Origin: an uncultured Pleurocapsa sp.
GTDB lineage: Bacteria > Cyanobacteriota > Cyanobacteriia > Cyanobacteriales > Xenococcaceae
Length of the DNA: 8,188 bases
Assembly (NCBI GenBank): GCA_937884735.1
Contig: CAKZYI010000239.1
Span: forward strand, 1-8,188
Direction: 5' to 3'
Shown here: positions 5,396 through 8,188 of the stretch, in pieces
How the letters are laid out: the number at the start of each line of letters is the position of its first letter
Position numbering within the stretch: position 1 is the first letter of the stretch
The notes under the pieces: generated by a model
Seen by the model: the letters and a program-made list of their open reading frames with translations, nothing else
What the model was told of the DNA's origin: nothing
Database searches by the model: none
Position numbers and translations under genes: made by a program

Positions 5396-6646
5396 TTAGG
5401 CAATGGTGTTAGTTTGATTTGCCGATACATTATTGAGCCGCCAGAATCGAATTGTTTTGTCAAATCCACTAGAGATAAAAGTTGTACCGTCTGACATAAA
5501 ATTTACGTCTGTTACAGGTGCATTATGTCCCAAAGACGTATATGCCAAGCTACCATCCATACGCCACAGCTTGATTGTGCGGTCTAAACTAGTAGAGGCA
5601 ATAAACTTTCCATCAGGGCTAAATGCTACTTTGTAAGTTTCCCCGCCATGTCCAGTAAAGTTGGTTTTTAGAGTACCGTCAATATGCCACAGTTTGACCG
5701 TGCGATCATCTGAAGCCGTGGCAATTAATTCTCCTTGGGGATGGAATGCCACGCTTAGAACAGTAGCATCATGTCCATGAAAAGTTTTAACCAGAGGATT
5801 GCCAATCTGCCATAATTTAACGGCATTATCCCAACCAGCAGTTGCAATAGTTGAGCCATCAGGCGACCAAGCCAATCGCCAAACCCTTCCTTGATGTCCT
5901 TCTAAATTGGAGTGAAGAGTTCCGTTAGAATGCCAGAGTTTGGTAGTTTTATCCCAACTGCTAGTACCAATAATGGTGCCATCAGGAGAAAATTTTACTC
6001 CTGTTACGGGTGCATCATGTCCCCTGAGAATTTTGATTATCTTGCCATCAAGTTGCCAAATTCGAGCGACCTTATCGTCTCCACCAGTGACGAAAGTTTT
6101 ACCATCGGGACTAAAGTCAATCCCACGTACAGGAAGCCTGTGGGCATAGAAACTGCGTAATAATTTTCCTGACGAATTCCATAACTTTACTATGCCAGAG
6201 CGATCGCCTGTAGCAATTGTTTGACCATCAAAAGAGAATGCAACTGCCAAAACCTCTTTGCGATGTCCCGCTAAAACGTTAACCAAAGCCCCTTTTGTGT
6301 CCCACAGCCTAATAATCTTGTCTTCTCCAGCCGTAGCAATCATACTTCCTTGAGGATTAAAAACTACTCGATGTACGCTTCCTCGATGTCCCTTAAGAGT
6401 CTTTTTGAGTCCACCTTGAATATTCCAAAGCTTGATCGTATTGTCTTCTGAGACAGAAGCTATAAGATTTTCTTGGGGGCTAAAAGCTACATCGATGACG
6501 GAATCTTTATGTCCCCTCAAGGTGCGAAGCAGCTTGCCGTTTTTTTGCCAAATTCTAACTGTACTATCGGAGCTAGCTGTCGCTATCAAACTACCATCTT
6601 GACTATAGCTAACGCTGTTAACCACGTCTTTGTGACCAATAAAAGT
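4900..6646 (-). repeat. WD40 array: 14 blades of 123 bp, interrupted by a stop after blade 10
   Basis: Fourteen WD40 units can be counted by their GH (or AH) start, SPDG-like turn, D-to-K/R-LW end and constant spacing. Thirteen steps separate them: twelve are exactly 41 codons and one (blade 10 to 11) is 49 codons including the TAA. Fourteen is twice seven, the number of blades in the usual closed WD40 propeller. Blade 2 and blade 14 share the segment ASVSED, and blade 6 and blade 10 share APVT followed by DGT, suggesting internal duplication. Confidence 0.85.
5396..5398 (-). other. In-frame TAA interrupting the WD40 gene
   Basis: The codons around it read Thr-Ile-Ala-TAA-Gln-Thr-Ile-Phe on the minus strand. 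A single base change from CAA, GAA or AAA would create it. The codon phase before and after is identical, so no frameshift is involved. The base after the stop is C, and the next codon is CAA, loosely like known leaky plant-virus stop contexts, but this is no evidence of recoding in a bacterium. Confidence 0.85.
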
Positions 6647-8188
6647 ATTTTTTTCAATTACGTTGTATATTGCTCGTTTAAGTGCCAGCTTGGTTTCCGA
6701 TTTGATCGACTCGTCGGTTTTGTGGAGGTCGAGAATATCTTGTTTTGCCCTAATTGCTTCGACTAAAGAGGCAAAACGCTGTTCCGAATCAAAAAGACTT
6801 TCGGCAGAGGTAATACGAGCCTGTAGCTTGTTGTTTTCGGCATCAATTTCGTTTTTCTTCGCCTGCTGATAGTTACTGTAGGCAAAAATTCCCAAGACGG
6901 AAGTAACGGCTAAAGCTGCGCCCACGGTACTGAGTAAAAATCTTTGGGCTTTAGCTAATTTTTGTTCTTGAATCAGACGAGTTTCTACTTCTTGGAGTCT
7001 TTTAAATTCGAGTGCTTGGCGAACTTCTGCTTGTTCGCGGTCGGCAGAAGCATTGAGAAACTGATATTCTGCTTGACTAATATTATGGTTGTTTGCCCAG
7101 GTTTGAGCGTCTTCTAAAGCTTGACCTCGCAATAAACGAGACTTGTCTTGACATTGAGAAGCCAGCCAAAATTTTACTTCTCTACTGTAGGGACACAAGT
7201 TATCGGACTGTTGGTATACCCAATCTAAATTAAAAATATGCTGATAGATAGGATTGCGAATTACAAGAGTCTGATTAGATTTAACTACCAAATTGGTTAG
7301 CAATAAAAGTCTTTGTTTTGCACTATCATCAGCGGGAATGGAGCCTTGAATTAGAATTTGTTCGGTCAGTCTCAAAAGTAGATTGCTGGTTTTTTCGTCT
7401 CTTAATAAGCGATCGCGAACGGTTTTGAGATGTTCTGGTTCGTCTTGAGATTCCCAGTTGGCTATGATTTTTTTTTGGACTAGATTTTCTACCCACTCTA
7501 GGTCATATCCTGGCAGTAAGGAATTGGTATTGCTGTTAGTAATATCTACAATTAATTTGCAAAGTTTTTGGGTTAAAAACGGTTGTCCCCCCGTCCAATA
7601 TAAAATTTCTGCCAAAATTTTTGGCGGATCTTGAAATCTATCTTGAAAACCACTTACTAACGGTAGAGCTTCTTCTAGAGTAAATCCAGTCAGTTCGATC
7701 GCTTTACCAATGTTAAAAGGAGTACGCTGGGAATCGCGAATTAATTCCCCTGGAGTTGCTACGCCAAACAAAGCAAAGCCAAGGCGATTGAATCTAGCAT
7801 CTTCAGCGCGAGCATTGTAAAAATAGCGAATTAGGGCAAAAAAATCATCCGTGGCAAAATCTAAACTTAAAACACTATCAATTTCATCAATAAAAACAAA
7901 GATTTTTTCTGCTTCAATTTCAGCTAAAACTACATTACTGATAAATAAATTGAGACACTGAATCGGAGATAAATCGGCATGGTCTTGCCACCAACGTTTG
8001 AGGGAAACTATTCCCATCAGATCTAAACCCCGCCAAATTTCTGATGCGAGGCTTTTATACCACTGCATTGGTTCAATTTCCTGGCTACCAATATTAGTCA
8101 TGTCCAAAGACACACAAGCATATCCTTGAGCTTCTAAAAGGCTTTTGGTGCGAACCCGCAAACTCGATTTACCCATCTGACGACAGTT
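5396..8188 (-). CDS. AAA-like ATPase / transmembrane / WD40 repeat protein (5' end outside the window, C-terminus cut by TAA)
   Basis: The frame is open from the window edge; the first visible codons read NCRQMGKSS, the end of a P-loop, so the real start lies beyond 8188 and Met at 8176 is internal. Numbering from that Met, the AAA-like domain (AAA_35, PF14516 type) runs to about 330, with Walker B FVFIDEID (93-100, Asp-Glu present) and the ATPG segment near 140. A helical segment with SRLLRGQAL (346-354) and a charged coiled coil (about 365-412) follow. One transmembrane helix, about 413-433 (bases 6878-6940), precedes a second helical stretch (to about 505). Ten WD40 blades then begin with His at 515, 556, 597, 638, 679, 720, 761, 802, 843 and 884. 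Translation stops at 5396 after blade 10, although four more blades follow in frame. The ATPase-plus-propeller layout resembles STAND-type signalling proteins, but the ligand, partner and output are unknown. I do not assign a gene symbol. Confidence 0.9.
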   Translation of the reverse strand, partial: NCRQMGKSSLRVRTKSLLEAQGYACVSLDMTNIGSQEIEPMQWYKSLASEIWRGLDLMGIVSLKRWWQDHADLSPIQCLNLFISNVVLAEIEAEKIFVFIDEIDSVLSLDFATDDFFALIRYFYNARAEDARFNRLGFALFGVATPGELIRDSQRTPFNIGKAIELTGFTLEEALPLVSGFQDRFQDPPKILAEILYWTGGQPFLTQKLCKLIVDITNSNTNSLLPGYDLEWVENLVQKKIIANWESQDEPEHLKTVRDRLLRDEKTSNLLLRLTEQILIQGSIPADDSAKQRLLLLTNLVVKSNQTLVIRNPIYQHIFNLDWVYQQSDNLCPYSREVKFWLASQCQDKSRLLRGQALEDAQTWANNHNISQAEYQFLNASADREQAEVRQALEFKRLQEVETRLIQEQKLAKAQRFLLSTVGAALAVTSVLGIFAYSNYQQAKKNEIDAENNKLQARITSAESLFDSEQRFASLVEAIRAKQDILDLHKTDESIKSETKLALKRAIYNVIEKNTFIGHKDVVNSVSYSQDGSLIATASSDSTVRIWQKNGKLLRTLRGHKDSVIDVAFSPQENLIASVSEDNTIKLWNIQGGLKKTLKGHRGSVHRVVFNPQGSMIATAGEDKIIRLWDTKGALVNVLAGHRKEVLAVAFSFDGQTIATGDRSGIVKLWNSSGKLLRSFYAHRLPVRGIDFSPDGKTFVTGGDDKVARIWQLDGKIIKILRGHDAPVTGVKFSPDGTIIGTSSWDKTTKLWHSNGTLHSNLEGHQGRVWRLAWSPDGSTIATAGWDNAVKLWQIGNPLVKTFHGHDATVLSVAFHPQGELIATASDDRTVKLWHIDGTLKTNFTGHGGETYKVAFSPDGKFIASTSLDRTIKLWRMDGSLAYTSLGHNAPVTDVNFMSDGTTFISSGFDKTIRFWRLNNVSANQTNTIA

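Noticed and set aside
5433..6869. Several plus-strand ORFs of 67-97 codons opposite the WD40 gene
   Set aside because: They are antisense shadows; similar peptide segments recur because the 123-bp WD40 repeats recur on the other strand.
8162..8176. ATG at 8176 as the true start of the AAA-like/WD40 protein
   Set aside because: It would begin inside the P-loop (RQMGKSS); the frame is open to the window edge, so the real start lies outside.

Overview
The window looks like chromosomal DNA of a low-GC cyanobacterium. The octamer GCGATCGC (HIP1, the over-represented palindrome of cyanobacterial genomes) occurs exactly at least nine times in 8.2 kb, starting at 557, 1136, 1724, 2513, 2934, 3823, 5000, 6200 and 7409. 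The AAA-like/WD40 protein and the type II NADH dehydrogenase are both cyanobacterial in style, and intergenic DNA is AT-rich. Genus cannot be read from the sequence alone.

Layout from left to right. (1) At 1-38, minus strand, are the first 12 codons of what reads as a response-regulator receiver domain, running off the left edge. (2) At 39-675 is a divergent intergenic region of about 640 bp. It holds a possible 24-codon upstream ORF before the next gene and, on the minus strand, a perfect Shine-Dalgarno core with no canonical start codon. (3) At 676-2394, plus strand, is an ABC-F ribosome-associated ATPase with two complete nucleotide-binding domains. (4) A run of TGATTAC heptamers (2397-2431) leads into a 153-residue unrecognised protein (2435-2896), probably co-transcribed with the ABC-F gene. 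(5) A strong hairpin at 2929-2966, with A and T tracts on both sides and a HIP1 octamer in its stem, separates these plus-strand genes from the convergent minus-strand gene and probably terminates both. (6) At 3006-4373, minus strand, is a type II NAD(P)H:quinone oxidoreductase. (7) At 4374-4804 is a 431-bp AT-rich gap with a candidate promoter for the oxidoreductase. (8) At 4805-8188, minus strand, is a very large gene whose 5' end lies beyond the window: an AAA-like ATPase domain, one transmembrane helix and a long WD40 propeller region.

The main result is that the WD40 gene carries a single in-frame TAA (5396-5398). The reading frame stays open for 196 codons past it and encodes four more WD40 blades plus the cysteine-containing C-terminal tail I associate with cyanobacterial WD40 proteins. 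Ten blades before and four after the stop make 14, which fits two seven-bladed propellers. Every blade-to-blade step is exactly 41 residues except the one containing the stop, which is 49. This is best read as one gene with a recent nonsense change (or a sequencing error, or recoding), not two genes. The other genes look ordinary and intact, and no defence island, mobile element, CRISPR array, tRNA or rRNA was seen.
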